A DNA stretch of 64,000 nt from Deinococcus sonorensis KR-87 (lineage in GTDB: Bacteria > Deinococcota > Deinococci > Deinococcales > Deinococcaceae): assembly GCF_040256395.1 (NCBI RefSeq), contig NZ_CP158296.1:186001-250000 (forward strand), in the 5' to 3' direction. The translations under genes were made by a program, and so were the position numbers. Shown piece after piece: positions 33,850 through 43,096 of this stretch (within the stretch, counting starts at the first letter, position 1; the number at the start of each line of letters is the position of its first letter). The notes under the pieces are model-generated. The model saw only the letters and a list, made by a program, of their open reading frames with translations. It did not search any database and was not told where the DNA came from.

Positions 33850-35052
33850 ATGGACGCCGGCTGGGAGCTGCAGCGGCTGGGCGTGCGCCGCGCCCTGGTC
33901 GTGACCGATCCACGGGTGGCCGTGCTGGACACCACCCGGCGGGTGCTGCAGGTCATCGAGGCGGCCGGCATCGAGACGGTCCTCTTCGACGGCGTCCGGG
34001 TCGAACCGACGCTCGCCTCGCTGGAGGCGGCGGTGCAGGCGGCCCGGGACGCGCAGGTGGACGGCTACGTGGCCATCGGCGGCGGGTCCTGCATCGACAC
34101 CGCCAAGGTGGCCAACCTGGTGGTCAGTGACGGCGGCCAGATCATGCAGTACGTGAACCTGCCGATCGGGGAGGGCCGGCGGCCAGGCGCGCCGCTGCGC
34201 CCGCTGCTGGCGCTGCCCACCACCTCCGGCTCCGGCTCCGAGGCGACCACCGTGGCGATCCTGGACCTGCCGGACCTGGGGGTCAAGACCGGCATCTCGC
34301 ACCGCTCGCTGCGGCCCAGCCAGGCGATCGTGGACCCGGAACTGGCGGCCACCGCACCGGCCGCCGTGACGGCCGCCGCCGGGCTGGACGTGGTGTGCCA
34401 CGCGGCCGAGTCGTTCCTGAGCCGGCCGTACACGTCGCGCCCACGGCCGGAACGGCCGGAGGACCGGCCCCCGTACCAGGGCCGCAACCCGGTCTCGGAC
34501 CTGTGGTCGGCGGCGGCCATCGAGGCGGGCGGCCGCTACCTGCGCCGGGCCGTCTACGATCCGGCGGACGTGGAGGCGCGCGGCCGGATGATGCTCAGCG
34601 CGACCATGGCGGGCGTGGGCTTCGGCTCGGCCGGGGTGCACATTCCGCACGCGTGCGCCTACCCGGTCGCCGGGCTGCGGCACACCTACCGGGCGCCCGG
34701 CTATCCGGCCGACCACCCGTTCGTGCCGCACGGCTTCAGCGTGATCGTGACCGCGCCGGCCGCCTTCCGGTTCACCTACGACGCCGACCCCGAGCGGCAC
34801 GAGGAGGCGGCCCGGCTGCTGGGCGGGGCCGGCGAGGCGCAGGGCCGCGACGCCCTGCCCGCCGCCCTGACCCAGCTGATGCGCGACGTGGGCGCCCCCA
34901 GCGGCCTGCGTGAGCTGGGCTACGACCGCTCAGACCTGCCGCAGCTGGTGGAGGGCGCGCTGAAACAGACCCGTCTGCTGGCGGTGGCGCCGGTGCAGCC
35001 GTCCCCGGACGACCTGCAGCGCATCCTGGCCGAGTCGCTGGAGCTGTGGTGA
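33850..35052 (+). CDS. Iron-containing alcohol dehydrogenase (hydroxyacid-oxoacid transhydrogenase-like), 5' end disrupted
   Basis: The protein has the iron-ADH fold: Rossmann-like GGGSCIDTAK, PTTSGSGSEATTVA, and metal ligands in LDVVCHAAES (Asp, His), HIPHACAYP (His) and VPHGFSV (His). The pattern best fits ADHFE1-like transhydrogenases, which interconvert 4-hydroxybutyrate and 2-oxoglutarate; this assignment is tentative. Coding similarity begins before the ATG at 33850: in-frame codons from 33793 spell SETIFTVEATPIKFGPG, normally the true N-terminus. No usual start codon precedes it in that frame, while a GTG with an AGGGAAAG site (33777) is one base out of frame. A one-base insertion near 33788-33789 would explain this. 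The 3' end overlaps the thioesterase start. Confidence 0.85.
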   Translation: MDAGWELQRLGVRRALVVTDPRVAVLDTTRRVLQVIEAAGIETVLFDGVRVEPTLASLEAAVQAARDAQVDGYVAIGGGSCIDTAKVANLVVSDGGQIMQYVNLPIGEGRRPGAPLRPLLALPTTSGSGSEATTVAILDLPDLGVKTGISHRSLRPSQAIVDPELAATAPAAVTAAAGLDVVCHAAESFLSRPYTSRPRPERPEDRPPYQGRNPVSDLWSAAAIEAGGRYLRRAVYDPADVEARGRMMLSATMAGVGFGSAGVHIPHACAYPVAGLRHTYRAPGYPADHPFVPHGFSVIVTAPAAFRFTYDADPERHEEAARLLGGAGEAQGRDALPAALTQLMRDVGAPSGLRELGYDRSDLPQLVEGALKQTRLLAVAPVQPSPDDLQRILAESLELW

Positions 35053-35486
35053 CGCCGGAGACGCTGGCCGACTACCCGCACACGCTGCCGCTCACCACCC
35101 GCTGGATGGACAACGACGCCTACGGCCACGTCAACAACGTCATCTACTACGCCCTCTTCGACACGGTGGTCAACACTTACCTGATCCGGGCGGGGGTGCT
35201 GGACGTGCAGCGCGGCCCGGTGATCGGGCTGGTGGTGGAGTCCGGCTGCCGCTACTTCGCGCCGCTTTCTTACCCGGACGAGGTGACGGCCGGGCTGCGG
35301 GTGGCGCGCATCGGCACCAGCAGCGTCCGCTACGAGATCGGGCTGTTCCGCAGCGGCGAGGTGCAGCCGGCCGCCACCGGCCATTTCGTGCATGTGTATG
35401 TGGACCGCGAGGGGCGGCGGCCCACGCCGCTGCCGCCGGCCCTGCGCGCGGCGGTGGAGCGGCTGGCCGGCCCGCCGGGCAGCTGA
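35049..35486 (+). CDS. Acyl-CoA thioesterase, 4HBT hot-dog family
   Basis: The 145-aa protein is a single hot-dog domain with the 4HBT signature TTRWMDNDAYGHVNNVIYY, whose Asp is the catalytic residue of 4-hydroxybenzoyl-CoA thioesterase-like enzymes, and a C-terminal strand ATGHFVHVYVDREGRRPTPLP. It hydrolyses acyl-CoA thioesters in the cytoplasm. The GTG at 35049 overlaps the dehydrogenase stop (GTGA), so the two are coupled; the pairing suggests acyl or hydroxyacid metabolism. GTG at 35046 is an alternative start. Confidence 0.9.
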   Translation: MTPETLADYPHTLPLTTRWMDNDAYGHVNNVIYYALFDTVVNTYLIRAGVLDVQRGPVIGLVVESGCRYFAPLSYPDEVTAGLRVARIGTSSVRYEIGLFRSGEVQPAATGHFVHVYVDREGRRPTPLPPALRAAVERLAGPPGS

Positions 35487-35489
35487 GCG

Positions 35490-36011
35490 CTACTTCAGTG
35501 AGGCGTAGTCGACCTTGACCTCATCCAGGAGGGTCTTCAGGTCGTCGGTCATGGTCTTCGTGTACTCGGCGCGGGTCAGCACCTTCTTGTTGCCGCCGTA
35601 CATCCCGTCGCGCCAGATCTGCGCCATCGGCAGCTCCACCTTGCCGTCGTTCGCCACGTAGCTGTACACCGTCAGGAAATCCTGGTAGATGGTGGGTTCG
35701 CCGTCCACGTCCACCGAGAACGAAAAGTACAGCTCGCGGTCGCAGGTGTCTGCCGCGTCGTACTGAAGGGCCTTGAGCCCCAGGCCCTTCAGGGCGGCGG
35801 CCAGCTGCGTCTCGGCCATGGTCACCAGCGCGGCGTCCTTCTTGTCGTTCACCAGCACGCTGGCGCTGTAACACAGGTTCTGGCCGCCCCGCACCGCCGC
35901 GAGGGCCGGCGCTTCCTCACTGGGCTTGGCGGGAGTGGCAGCCGAGGCGCTGGCCGGCAGCAGCAGGCACATCAGGGCGAGCATCGGGCGGGCATGAACA
36001 CGGGTATGCAT
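35490..36011 (-). CDS. Secreted protein of unknown function
   Basis: The 173-aa protein has a Sec signal peptide (HARPMLALMCLLLPASASA, cleavage about residue 23) and a mature alpha/beta domain with two Cys (NLCYSAS and DTCDREL) that could form a disulfide. No family was recognised. The start at 36011 is supported by AGGAGTC upstream. It is convergent with the thioesterase gene, stops three nt apart. Confidence 0.75.
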   Translation of the reverse strand: MHTRVHARPMLALMCLLLPASASAATPAKPSEEAPALAAVRGGQNLCYSASVLVNDKKDAALVTMAETQLAAALKGLGLKALQYDAADTCDRELYFSFSVDVDGEPTIYQDFLTVYSYVANDGKVELPMAQIWRDGMYGGNKKVLTRAEYTKTMTDDLKTLLDEVKVDYASLK

Positions 36012-36140
36012 GGTGACTCCTGGGGGTGTGGTGGCGCTGCGCTCCAGCATACCGGCTGCCGGTCCGCGCGTCCCGGGCCCGATCGGGGGAGGGGCCGCGC
36101 TACACTGGCACGCACGTCCCGTGGAGGAGGGCGCCTGCCT

Positions 36141-37136
36141 GTGCCGTTTGTCCGTGACCTGCTGACCCTAGGCCCGGCCCGCCGCGATCACCTGCCGGCC
36201 GGGCGCATCGCGCTGGGGGTGGCCCTGCCGCTGCTGATGCTGCTGTGGCTGGGCCGCAGCGACCTCACCATCTACGCCTCGTTTGCTGCCTTCACCGGCA
36301 TCTATGCGCGCAATGAGCCGCTGGTCCCGCGCCTGTGGCACCAGGGGGTGAGCGCCCTGCTGCTGCTCGCCTGCGAGCTGCTGGGCCTCTGGCTGGCCCA
36401 CTCGGGGACCGGGCCATGGGGCGTGGTGATGGCCGGAGGCGTGGTGGCGGCAGTTGGAGCGGTGCTGGCAGCGGCGCTGGGGCTGCGCCCGGCCGGCGCG
36501 CTGTTCTTCGTGTTCGCGGTGACCGGCATCGCCAGCCTGCCGAACCCGGCGCCGCTGGGCGTGGCGCTCGGCGTGGCGGCCAGCACGGCCCTGTTCTGCC
36601 TGCTGCTGGGCGTGGCGGGGGCGCAGGTGTCGGGCCGGCTGCGCCCCGCGGAGCTGTCCGCGCCCCCGCCGCACCCCCACACGGAGACCGAACTGGGCGC
36701 CCACGGCCTGCGGCACCTGCTCGCGGCGTCGCTGGCCGGGCTTGCCGCCGTGCTGTCGGGGCTGGGCCACAGTCCCTGGGCGATGGTGGCGGCAGTGGCA
36801 CCGATCTCGGCCCAGGACCACGCGGGCCAGGTGATCCGCGCGCTTCAGCGCATCCTCGGCACGCTGCTGGGCGTGGTGCTCGCCGCCCTGCTGCTGGCCC
36901 TCCCGCTGTCGCCGTGGGGGCTGGCCCTGCTGGTGGTGGGCCTGCAGTTCCTGGCCGAGCTGTACGTGGCGCGCAACTACAGCGTGGCGATGGTGTTCGT
37001 TACGCCGCTGGCGCTGCTGATGTCGCAGCTGGGCAACCCGGTTCCGGCGCTGGGGCTGCTGACGTCCCGCGCGGCTGAGACGGTGATCGGCGCCCTGATC
37101 GGGCTGCTGGTGGTGGTGACGCTCCGGCGACGCTAA
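36141..37136 (+). CDS. FUSC/aromatic-acid-exporter-like membrane protein
   Basis: The 331-aa protein has nine to ten hydrophobic segments in two similar halves, each with a SDLTIYASFAAFTG/HSPWAMVAAVAPI-type segment. That repeat and RILGTLLGVVLAALLL plus YSVAMVFVTPLALL are typical of FUSC and YccS/AaeB-like efflux proteins. Substrate unknown; in relatives, aromatic acids. The GTG at 36141 follows GGAGGAGG at 36122-36129, a longer spacing than usual. A TACACT box at 36101-36106 may be its -10. Confidence 0.75.
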   Translation: MPFVRDLLTLGPARRDHLPAGRIALGVALPLLMLLWLGRSDLTIYASFAAFTGIYARNEPLVPRLWHQGVSALLLLACELLGLWLAHSGTGPWGVVMAGGVVAAVGAVLAAALGLRPAGALFFVFAVTGIASLPNPAPLGVALGVAASTALFCLLLGVAGAQVSGRLRPAELSAPPPHPHTETELGAHGLRHLLAASLAGLAAVLSGLGHSPWAMVAAVAPISAQDHAGQVIRALQRILGTLLGVVLAALLLALPLSPWGLALLVVGLQFLAELYVARNYSVAMVFVTPLALLMSQLGNPVPALGLLTSRAAETVIGALIGLLVVVTLRRR

Positions 37137-37194
37137 TCCACGGCGTGCAATCGCTGTCAGACGGCTGTAAGTTCATTCCCGCCACGATGGACGG

Positions 37195-38379
37195 GTGGAC
37201 CGTCTTCCCGATTCTCCCGCGGCCCGGCCGGTCGACCGGTCCGGCCAGGAGCCCCCTCCTTCCACAGCCCCTTTCGCTGCCACGCCGGACCGCCGCGCGC
37301 ACGCCGCCGAGTCGATCGTGCGCCTGACCCGCCGCGCGCTGGAGGCGGCCGACCTGAGCAGCGCGGTGGTGCCCACCCTGCAGGAGCTGGTGGACCGCAC
37401 GGCCGCCGCCGGTTCCGCCTACTTCCAGACCGACGGGCTCCGCCCGGCCTACCACGCGCGGGTCGCCGCTGGCCAGATGCCCGAAGGCGCGGCGATGGCC
37501 GCCATCCTGGCGCACGGGCTGCCGGCCGAGACCCCGCTGATGCACGCGCTGCGCGGCGCCACGGTGCCGCTGTTCTTCGACGACACGCACCTGGCCACGG
37601 AGGCCGCCGGCTTTCCGGAGCTGGGGGTGCGCTCGCTGGCGGCCGCACCGGTCCGGGGGCGTGACGGCACGCTGCTCGGCGCCTTCCTGATGCATACCTT
37701 CGTGCGGCACCGCTGGAGCACCACCGAGGCCGAACTGTTCACGGCGGTGGCCGAGACGATGGCGACCCTGACCGCCCGGCTGGCCGCCGAAGAAGGGCTG
37801 CTCGCGGCGCGCGAGTCGGCGCTGCGGGCGCTGGGGCTGGGCCTGGAGTACAAGGACCGCGAGACGCTGGGCCACACCGACCGGGTGACGCACCTGGCCG
37901 TGCAGCTGGGCCAGCGGTTGGCGCTGAGTCCGGAGACGCTGCAGGCGCTGCGCTGGGGCGCGTACCTGCACGACGTGGGGAAACTGGCGGTGCCGGATCA
38001 GGTGCTGCTGAAGCCGGGCCGGCTGGACACCGGGGAATGGGCCCTGATGCAGACGCATGTGCTGGAGGGCGAACGCTTCGCCGAGACGCTGGGGTTTCTG
38101 CCGGTGGGCGCCCGGGCGGTGATCGCCGGGCATCACGAGCGCTGGGACGGGAGCGGCTACCCGCGCGGGCTGGGCGGCGAGCAGATCCCGCTGCTGGCCC
38201 GGATGTTTGCCCTGTGTGACGTGTACGACGCGCTGACCAGCGAGCGGCCCTACAAAGCCGCCTGGAGTCCGGAGGCGGCGCTGCAGGAGCTGGACGCGCA
38301 GGCGGGCCGGCAGTTCGACCCGCAGCTGGCCGCCAGCTTCGTGGCGATGCTGCAGGACACGCCCGCCGGACGTGCCTGA
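37195..38379 (+). CDS. GAF-HD-GYP cyclic-di-GMP phosphodiesterase
   Basis: The 394-aa protein has a GAF domain (about 35-205) and a complete HD-GYP domain (210-385). The metal and signature residues are visible: [24 protein letters not shown] (the GYP motif) and [19 protein letters not shown] enzymes degrade c-di-GMP to pGpG or GMP. With the GGDEF-EAL protein at 45208 it gives two c-di-GMP genes in this stretch. The N-terminal 30 residues are Pro/Ala-rich. The GTG start lacks a strong ribosome-binding site, so the exact start is uncertain. Confidence 0.9.
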   Translation: MDRLPDSPAARPVDRSGQEPPPSTAPFAATPDRRAHAAESIVRLTRRALEAADLSSAVVPTLQELVDRTAAAGSAYFQTDGLRPAYHARVAAGQMPEGAAMAAILAHGLPAETPLMHALRGATVPLFFDDTHLATEAAGFPELGVRSLAAAPVRGRDGTLLGAFLMHTFVRHRWSTTEAELFTAVAETMATLTARLAAEEGLLAARESALRALGLGLEYKDRETLGHTDRVTHLAVQLGQRLALSPETLQALRWGAYLHDVGKLAVPDQVLLKPGRLDTGEWALMQTHVLEGERFAETLGFLPVGARAVIAGHHERWDGSGYPRGLGGEQIPLLARMFALCDVYDALTSERPYKAAWSPEAALQELDAQAGRQFDPQLAASFVAMLQDTPAGRA

Positions 38380-38456
38380 GCCACAGTTCGTGTTACGCTG
38401 ACGGCGGCCAGCCGACACACATCACCGTCCGCTGGACACAATCACTTGAGGACAGG

Positions 38457-39431
38457 GTGGGTAGATTGCCAGAGAATGCGCTGCTTCCCGCCTGGACCAC
38501 CGCGGTCCGGCGGCTTCATCACACGACACGCTTTGCCGGTCTGGCCACCGCGGCCCTGACGCTGTTGACCGTCGGGCCCGCCACCCGGGTGGACGCCGCG
38601 ACCTACACGGTGCGGCCAGGCGACACGCTCTACCGGGTGGCCCGCGACCACGGCACCGACCCCACGACCCTGCAGCGGCTCAACCGGCTGACCAGCGACA
38701 CAGTGACGGTGGGCCAGCGGCTGCAGGTGCCGGACGGCGGCGCCACATCAACACCGGCACCAGTCCGCTCCCCCGCGACGCCCACCGCCACGGTGCGCCC
38801 CGCCGGCACCGTGAGTGCGCCGCGGCTGGACCCGGGCAAGGTGAGTGGGCCGGTGGCCTGGGCGGTGCAGCCGCCCGCCACGGTCGCCAGTTTCATCGGG
38901 GGGCTGCCGGGGCCCGGCAACCTGAGCGGCTTCGGTGACCTGCTGCCGCTGCGGACCTTTCTCAAGGGCCTGACCTTCGACTACCAGACCTACAACAACT
39001 GCGGGCCCAGCGCCCTCTCGGCGGTGCTGGGCTTCTACCGGGTCAAGATCAGCCAGGACGTGATCCGCCAGAGCACCCGGCCGGACGGCGGCTACATGCA
39101 GGTGAGCGCCATCGCGCCGGAGCTGGCCCGCTTCGGCCTGCGCACGCTGACCATCCGCAACGGCCAGCTGAGCCAGATCAAGCGGCTGCTGGCGCTGGGC
39201 ATCCCGGTGATCGTGCTGCAGTGGTACGACCGGCCCGGTCACATCAACCACTTCCGGGTGGTGCGCGGCTACGACGATCAGGCGGGGGTGGTGTGGGTCA
39301 GTGACAGCATGGTGGGGCCGGTGGCCTACCTGAGCTACGCCAGCTTCGACGCGCTGTGGAACACCCAGGGCCGCAAGATGTTCCCGGTCTACCCCAACGG
39401 CTACGACCCGCTGGTGCGGCAGCTGCTGTAG
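38457..39431 (+). CDS. Secreted LysM-C39-like cysteine peptidase
   Basis: The 324-aa protein has an N-terminal hydrophobic signal ([15 protein letters not shown]), a LysM domain (residues 48-92; [17 protein letters not shown] and NRL...VGQRLQVP) that binds peptidoglycan, a Thr/Pro linker and a C39-like papain-fold domain (about 155-320). The expected catalytic Cys is in YNNCGPSAL, and His in [16 protein letters not shown] may supply the Asp. It probably acts at the cell wall. GTG start with TTGAGGACAGG upstream. A short terminator follows at 39431. Confidence 0.87.
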   Translation: MGRLPENALLPAWTTAVRRLHHTTRFAGLATAALTLLTVGPATRVDAATYTVRPGDTLYRVARDHGTDPTTLQRLNRLTSDTVTVGQRLQVPDGGATSTPAPVRSPATPTATVRPAGTVSAPRLDPGKVSGPVAWAVQPPATVASFIGGLPGPGNLSGFGDLLPLRTFLKGLTFDYQTYNNCGPSALSAVLGFYRVKISQDVIRQSTRPDGGYMQVSAIAPELARFGLRTLTIRNGQLSQIKRLLALGIPVIVLQWYDRPGHINHFRVVRGYDDQAGVVWVSDSMVGPVAYLSYASFDALWNTQGRKMFPVYPNGYDPLVRQLL

Positions 39432-39450
39432 GCAGGGCGCCTGCCTTTTC
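39431..39450 (+). terminator. Intrinsic terminator after the LysM-C39 gene
   Basis: GGCAGG (39431-39436) and CCTGCC (39440-39445) form a 6-bp stem with a 3-nt loop, followed directly by TTTTC. It overlaps the last base of the stop codon. Confidence 0.75.
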
Positions 39451-39522
39451 ATCTGGGCGCACCCTAGACTGGCGCCTGATGAGTGGACGGTATAGGCGCA
39501 GGGCCGCCCGGCAGGAGCACCG

Positions 39523-40608
39523 GTGACGGACGGCGGAGCTTCGGCCCTGGTGCCCGGGGCGGCCGCACCCGCAACGACCTCGGACCGCCATACGGCCATT
39601 GACGTGTTCCGGGGGCTGACCATCCTGGAGGTGATCGGCCATCACGCCAGCGGCATGGCCCTGCGCCACGCGACCCCCGAATCCGGCCTGCATGCCCTGT
39701 TGACGGTCCTGAACCGGTCGCTGCACTTCGCGGTGCCGGCATTCATGTTCCTGAGCGCGATGATCCTGACCCGCAGCCTGCTGCGGCGCTTCGACGCCGG
39801 GCGCTACTTCAGCCGGCGGCTGCTGCGCGGCGGCTGGCCATATGTGTTGTGGACCGGCGTCTATGCGGTGTGGTACGTGTGGACCGGCCTGCGCCCGGCC
39901 GAGCATCTGGCGGACCCTCAACGCTGGACGCTCTGGCTGCTGTATGGCAAGGCCAGTTACCACCTGTACTTCCTGCTGGTGGCGCTCCAGCTGTACGTGG
40001 TGCTGCCGTTGCTGCTGCCGCTGGCCCGGCGGCGGCCCACGCTGCCGCTGGCATTCGCGCTGGGCCTGGCGCTGCAGCTCGGCCTGTACCTGCTCAACCG
40101 GGAGGCGCTGCGGCTGCCGTTTCCGGCCAGTTCCCTGCTGTGGTACGCCCTGCCGGTGGCGGTGGGCGCCCGCTCCGGCGAGTACGGCGCGTGGTGGCGG
40201 GCCCACCGGCGGAAGCTGCTGCCGCTGCTGGCGCTGGTCTACGCCGCGTACCTGCCGCTGGCGCTGGCGTACCTGCGCGGCGAGCCGGTCACTCCGGTGG
40301 TGTACAGCGGCCTGTCGTGGGTGTACACCACCCTGTGCGCCCTGACGCTCCTGGGGCTGGCGACCAGTGCCGGTCGGCTGCCGCGCGCGGTCACCGTGCC
40401 GCTGGCGGCCCTCGGGACGGTCAGCCTGCAGGTGTACCTGCTGCACCCGATGCTGCTGCAGCTGCTGGAACGCGCCGGGTTTCCCGGTGCCAGCGTGGCC
40501 TTCGCGCTGACGGTCGCGGCCTACGGGCTGAGCGCCCTGCTGATCCCGGCGCTGGTGGGCTGGGCGCTGCGCGGGACCCGGCTGAGCGTGCTGCTGTTCG
40601 GTCGCTGA
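39523..40608 (+). CDS. Acyltransferase-3 family membrane protein
   Basis: The 361-aa protein has ten or more membrane helices and the acyltransferase-3 opening HTAIDVFRGLTILEVIGHHASG, where the Arg and following His residues are the conserved active-site region. Relatives O-acetylate peptidoglycan, exopolysaccharide or lipids. GTG start at 39523 with GGAGCACC upstream; a TAGACT box at 39465-39470 could be its -10. Confidence 0.88.
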   Translation: MTDGGASALVPGAAAPATTSDRHTAIDVFRGLTILEVIGHHASGMALRHATPESGLHALLTVLNRSLHFAVPAFMFLSAMILTRSLLRRFDAGRYFSRRLLRGGWPYVLWTGVYAVWYVWTGLRPAEHLADPQRWTLWLLYGKASYHLYFLLVALQLYVVLPLLLPLARRRPTLPLAFALGLALQLGLYLLNREALRLPFPASSLLWYALPVAVGARSGEYGAWWRAHRRKLLPLLALVYAAYLPLALAYLRGEPVTPVVYSGLSWVYTTLCALTLLGLATSAGRLPRAVTVPLAALGTVSLQVYLLHPMLLQLLERAGFPGASVAFALTVAAYGLSALLIPALVGWALRGTRLSVLLFGR

Positions 40609-40644
40609 GCCGACGCTCTCACCCGGCTGGCCAGGGCGGGCCGC

Positions 40645-40650
40645 TACAGT
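40645..40650 (+). promoter_or_regulatory. -10 box (TACAGT) for a probable leaderless hydrolase transcript
   Basis: TACAGT lies eight nt before the ATG at 40659 and no Shine-Dalgarno sequence is present. No TTG-type -35 was seen. Confidence 0.4.
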
Positions 40651-40658
40651 GGGCGGTC

Positions 40659-41501
40659 ATGCGCCTGCTTGCCCTCCTGCTGACGCTGTTGCTGGCGGCG
40701 CCCGTGGCCGCCGCCCTGTCCCCGTCGGTGCTGCTCAGACGGCTGGATCAGCCCGACGGCCCGTCGTATCTGCTGGTGCCGCACCCCTGTCTGCAGCAGC
40801 GGCGCTGCCCGTTGATGGTGGTGTCGCATCCGCGGGGCCAGAGCGCCGAGCGCCTGCTGCAGAGCACGCCCTTCAGCGCCTACGTAGAGGCGCTGACCGG
40901 TGCCGACATCGCGGTGCTGCTGAGCAACGACGGGGGTCCGACCGGCTGGGGCCGGCCGGCCGCGCTGACCCGGCTGGATGAGCTGCACCGCGAGAGTGTG
41001 GCGCAGTTTCAGTACAGCGGGCACACCTATGCCTTCGGCGTGAGCATGGGCGGCCTGACCGCGCTGCGCAGCGCCCTGGCCGGCCCGTATCCGGTGTCCG
41101 GCGTGGTGCTGCTGGACGCCTGGGCCGACCTGCGGGTGGCCTGGGCCGTGCCGGGCAGCCACCGCCGCGAGCTGGAGGAGGCCTACGTCCTGTCGGGGCC
41201 GATGCCGCCCACCCTCGATCCGCTGGTGCTGGCGGAGGCCGGGCCGCGGCTGCCGCTGCTGGTGATGGGCAGCCGTGACGACGCGGTGGTGCCGTTTATG
41301 GACAACGGCCTGCCGCTCTTCGAGCGGGCCGCGGCCCCGGGCGTCAGCACCCTGGTCACGCTGCACGGCCCGCATCTGGGCGGCAGCCATTTCAGTCCGG
41401 CGCTGGCCCAGCGGGTGGTGCAGTTCGTGACGGCGCTGGAGCGGCTGGACGGCGGCTGCGAGGACGCGTGCGGCGCGCCGGACCAGCTGGTCGAGCCGTG
41501 A
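40659..41501 (+). CDS. Secreted alpha/beta-hydrolase
   Basis: The 280-aa protein has a short signal peptide (MRLLALLLTLLLAAPVAA) and an alpha/beta-hydrolase core: the oxyanion-region MVVSHPRGQS, nucleophile elbow GVSMGG near residue 130, Asp in MGSRDDAVVPF and His in LHGPHLGGSH. A Cys pair (HPCLQQRRCP) may form a disulfide outside the cell, and another near the C-terminus (CEDAC). It is likely an exported esterase or lipase-like enzyme. Substrate unknown. Confidence 0.83.
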   Translation: MRLLALLLTLLLAAPVAAALSPSVLLRRLDQPDGPSYLLVPHPCLQQRRCPLMVVSHPRGQSAERLLQSTPFSAYVEALTGADIAVLLSNDGGPTGWGRPAALTRLDELHRESVAQFQYSGHTYAFGVSMGGLTALRSALAGPYPVSGVVLLDAWADLRVAWAVPGSHRRELEEAYVLSGPMPPTLDPLVLAEAGPRLPLLVMGSRDDAVVPFMDNGLPLFERAAAPGVSTLVTLHGPHLGGSHFSPALAQRVVQFVTALERLDGGCEDACGAPDQLVEP

Positions 41502-41504
41502 GGC

Positions 41505-42764
41505 TCAGGCGGCCGACTCCGGCAGGGCGCCCGCCGCCCGGCGGGCCAGGCGGCCCATGGTCAGGCCCTGCACCACGATCGAAAACACCACCACCACGTA
41601 GGTCAGCACCAGGAAGATGTCGTGCTGTGGACCCGGCGGGACGCTGAAGGCCAGCGCCACCGCGATGCCGCCGCGCAGCCCGCCCCAGGTCATCACCTGG
41701 GCGGTGAAGGGCGAGAAGGAATACCGCCGCCCCAGCAGGCTCAGCGGCAGCTGCACGCTGACGGCCCTGGAAAACAGCACGATCGGCACGCAGGCCAGCC
41801 CCAGCAGGAGCGTCAGCGGTGAGAACGAGACCGCCACCACTTCTAGAGCGATCAGCACAAAGAGGCCGGTGTTGAGAATCTCGTCGGTGAGGTGCCAGAA
41901 GCCGTCGAAGTGCGGCTTGGACGTATCGGACAGCACGCCCCGGTCGTTCAGCTGGCCGATCAGCAGGCCGGCCACCACCATCGCCAGCGGTCCCGACAGG
42001 TGCAGCAGGTCGGCCAGCGCGTATCCGCCGGTCACCACCGCCAGCGTGATCAGCACCTCCACCACGTAGTCGTCCACCTGCCGCAGCAGCAGGTAGGCGA
42101 GGTACCCGAGGACAGCCCCGAACAGCACTCCGCCCAGCGCCTCCTGCGCGAACAGCCCGGCCACCGCCAGCGGTGTGGGGGAGGCGTGCCCCGCGCCGCT
42201 GGCGATGGCGGCGATGACGGCGAAGGCCACCACCCCGATGCCGTCATTGAACAGGCTCTCGCCGGCCACCAGCGCTTCCAGCCGCGCCGGCACCTTGGCC
42301 CGCTTGAGCAGGTCCAGCACGGCCACCGGGTCGGTGGGCGAGATGATCGCCCCGAACAGCAGCGCGAACGGCCACGACACGCCCAGGCCCACCAGATGCA
42401 GCAGGCCGTAGACCAGCGCCCCCACCAGCACGATGGACAGCGCGGTGGACACCAGGGCGAAGGTCAGCACCGCCGTGCGCTGGCGGAACAGTTCGCCGGT
42501 GTTGAGGCTGAGTGCCCCCGCGAACAGCAGGAAGCTCAGCAGGCCCTGAAACAGCACGTCGTTGAATTTGAAGGTGCCCAGCACCTTCACCACCGTTTCG
42601 GCGGCCGGGACTTGCAGGCCCACCAGGCCCAGCAGCAGCACCGACACCGCCAGCCCCGCCAGCGTCACGCCGATGGTGGTGGGCAGGCGCAGGTAACGTC
42701 GGTTGATGAAACTCAGCAGGGCGGTGACGCTCACCACCAGCGAGATCAGCTGAAAGGGAGTCAT
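41505..42764 (-). CDS. Sodium/proton antiporter, CPA1 (NhaP-like)
   Basis: The 419-aa protein has about twelve helices. It carries the CPA1 core motifs ISPTDPVAVLDLLKRA and AGESLFNDGIGVVAF (the Asn-Asp pair of the ion-binding site), and TWGGLRGGIAVALAFS near the C-terminus with the conserved Arg. It exchanges cytoplasmic Na+ (or K+) for protons. It lacks the large cytosolic tail of some relatives. The gene is convergent with the hydrolase at 40659, stops three nt apart. Confidence 0.93.
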   Translation of the reverse strand: MTPFQLISLVVSVTALLSFINRRYLRLPTTIGVTLAGLAVSVLLLGLVGLQVPAAETVVKVLGTFKFNDVLFQGLLSFLLFAGALSLNTGELFRQRTAVLTFALVSTALSIVLVGALVYGLLHLVGLGVSWPFALLFGAIISPTDPVAVLDLLKRAKVPARLEALVAGESLFNDGIGVVAFAVIAAIASGAGHASPTPLAVAGLFAQEALGGVLFGAVLGYLAYLLLRQVDDYVVEVLITLAVVTGGYALADLLHLSGPLAMVVAGLLIGQLNDRGVLSDTSKPHFDGFWHLTDEILNTGLFVLIALEVVAVSFSPLTLLLGLACVPIVLFSRAVSVQLPLSLLGRRYSFSPFTAQVMTWGGLRGGIAVALAFSVPPGPQHDIFLVLTYVVVVFSIVVQGLTMGRLARRAAGALPESAA

Positions 42765-43096
42765 CCGGCCACCGGGTCATGGTGAGGCGGGAGCGGCGCG
42801 AGGAGCGCGGCGGAGCAGGGCGAAATCTTAAGCATAGGACGTCCAGGGGAACAACACAAAGGGGCGAAGACCGCTCGACAGTCTCCGCCCGGCCAGCATA
42901 TGGAGGCTGGAGCTCCGGCCGCCCGGCGGCCTGGTTGTAGGGGCAGTCTAAGGGCTGCCGCCCGTTCAGGCAACCACCCACCGGCAGGGCTGGCCGAAAC
43001 ACTGTGAAGAATGTCACACTGGTGACATCGCCGGGACCGTGACCGCTCGCCTCCGGGCGACCGGGGTGGCCGGGCGCACATCAGGGGGAAGTGAAC
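42765..43096. other. Divergent intergenic region with palindrome ATGTCAC-N4-GTGACAT
   Basis: No gene was found in these 332 bp between the antiporter (minus) and the secreted protein (plus). A perfect 7-bp inverted repeat with 4-bp centre lies at 43011-43028, about 70 nt before the start at 43097, and looks like a regulator operator. A GGGGGAA site precedes 43097. Confidence 0.5.

Noticed and set aside
43011..43028. Possible Deinococcus radiation/desiccation response motif
   Set aside because: The half-sites match but the spacing between them is 6 bp, not 1, so it does not fit the known 17-bp motif. It is reported only as an unassigned palindrome.
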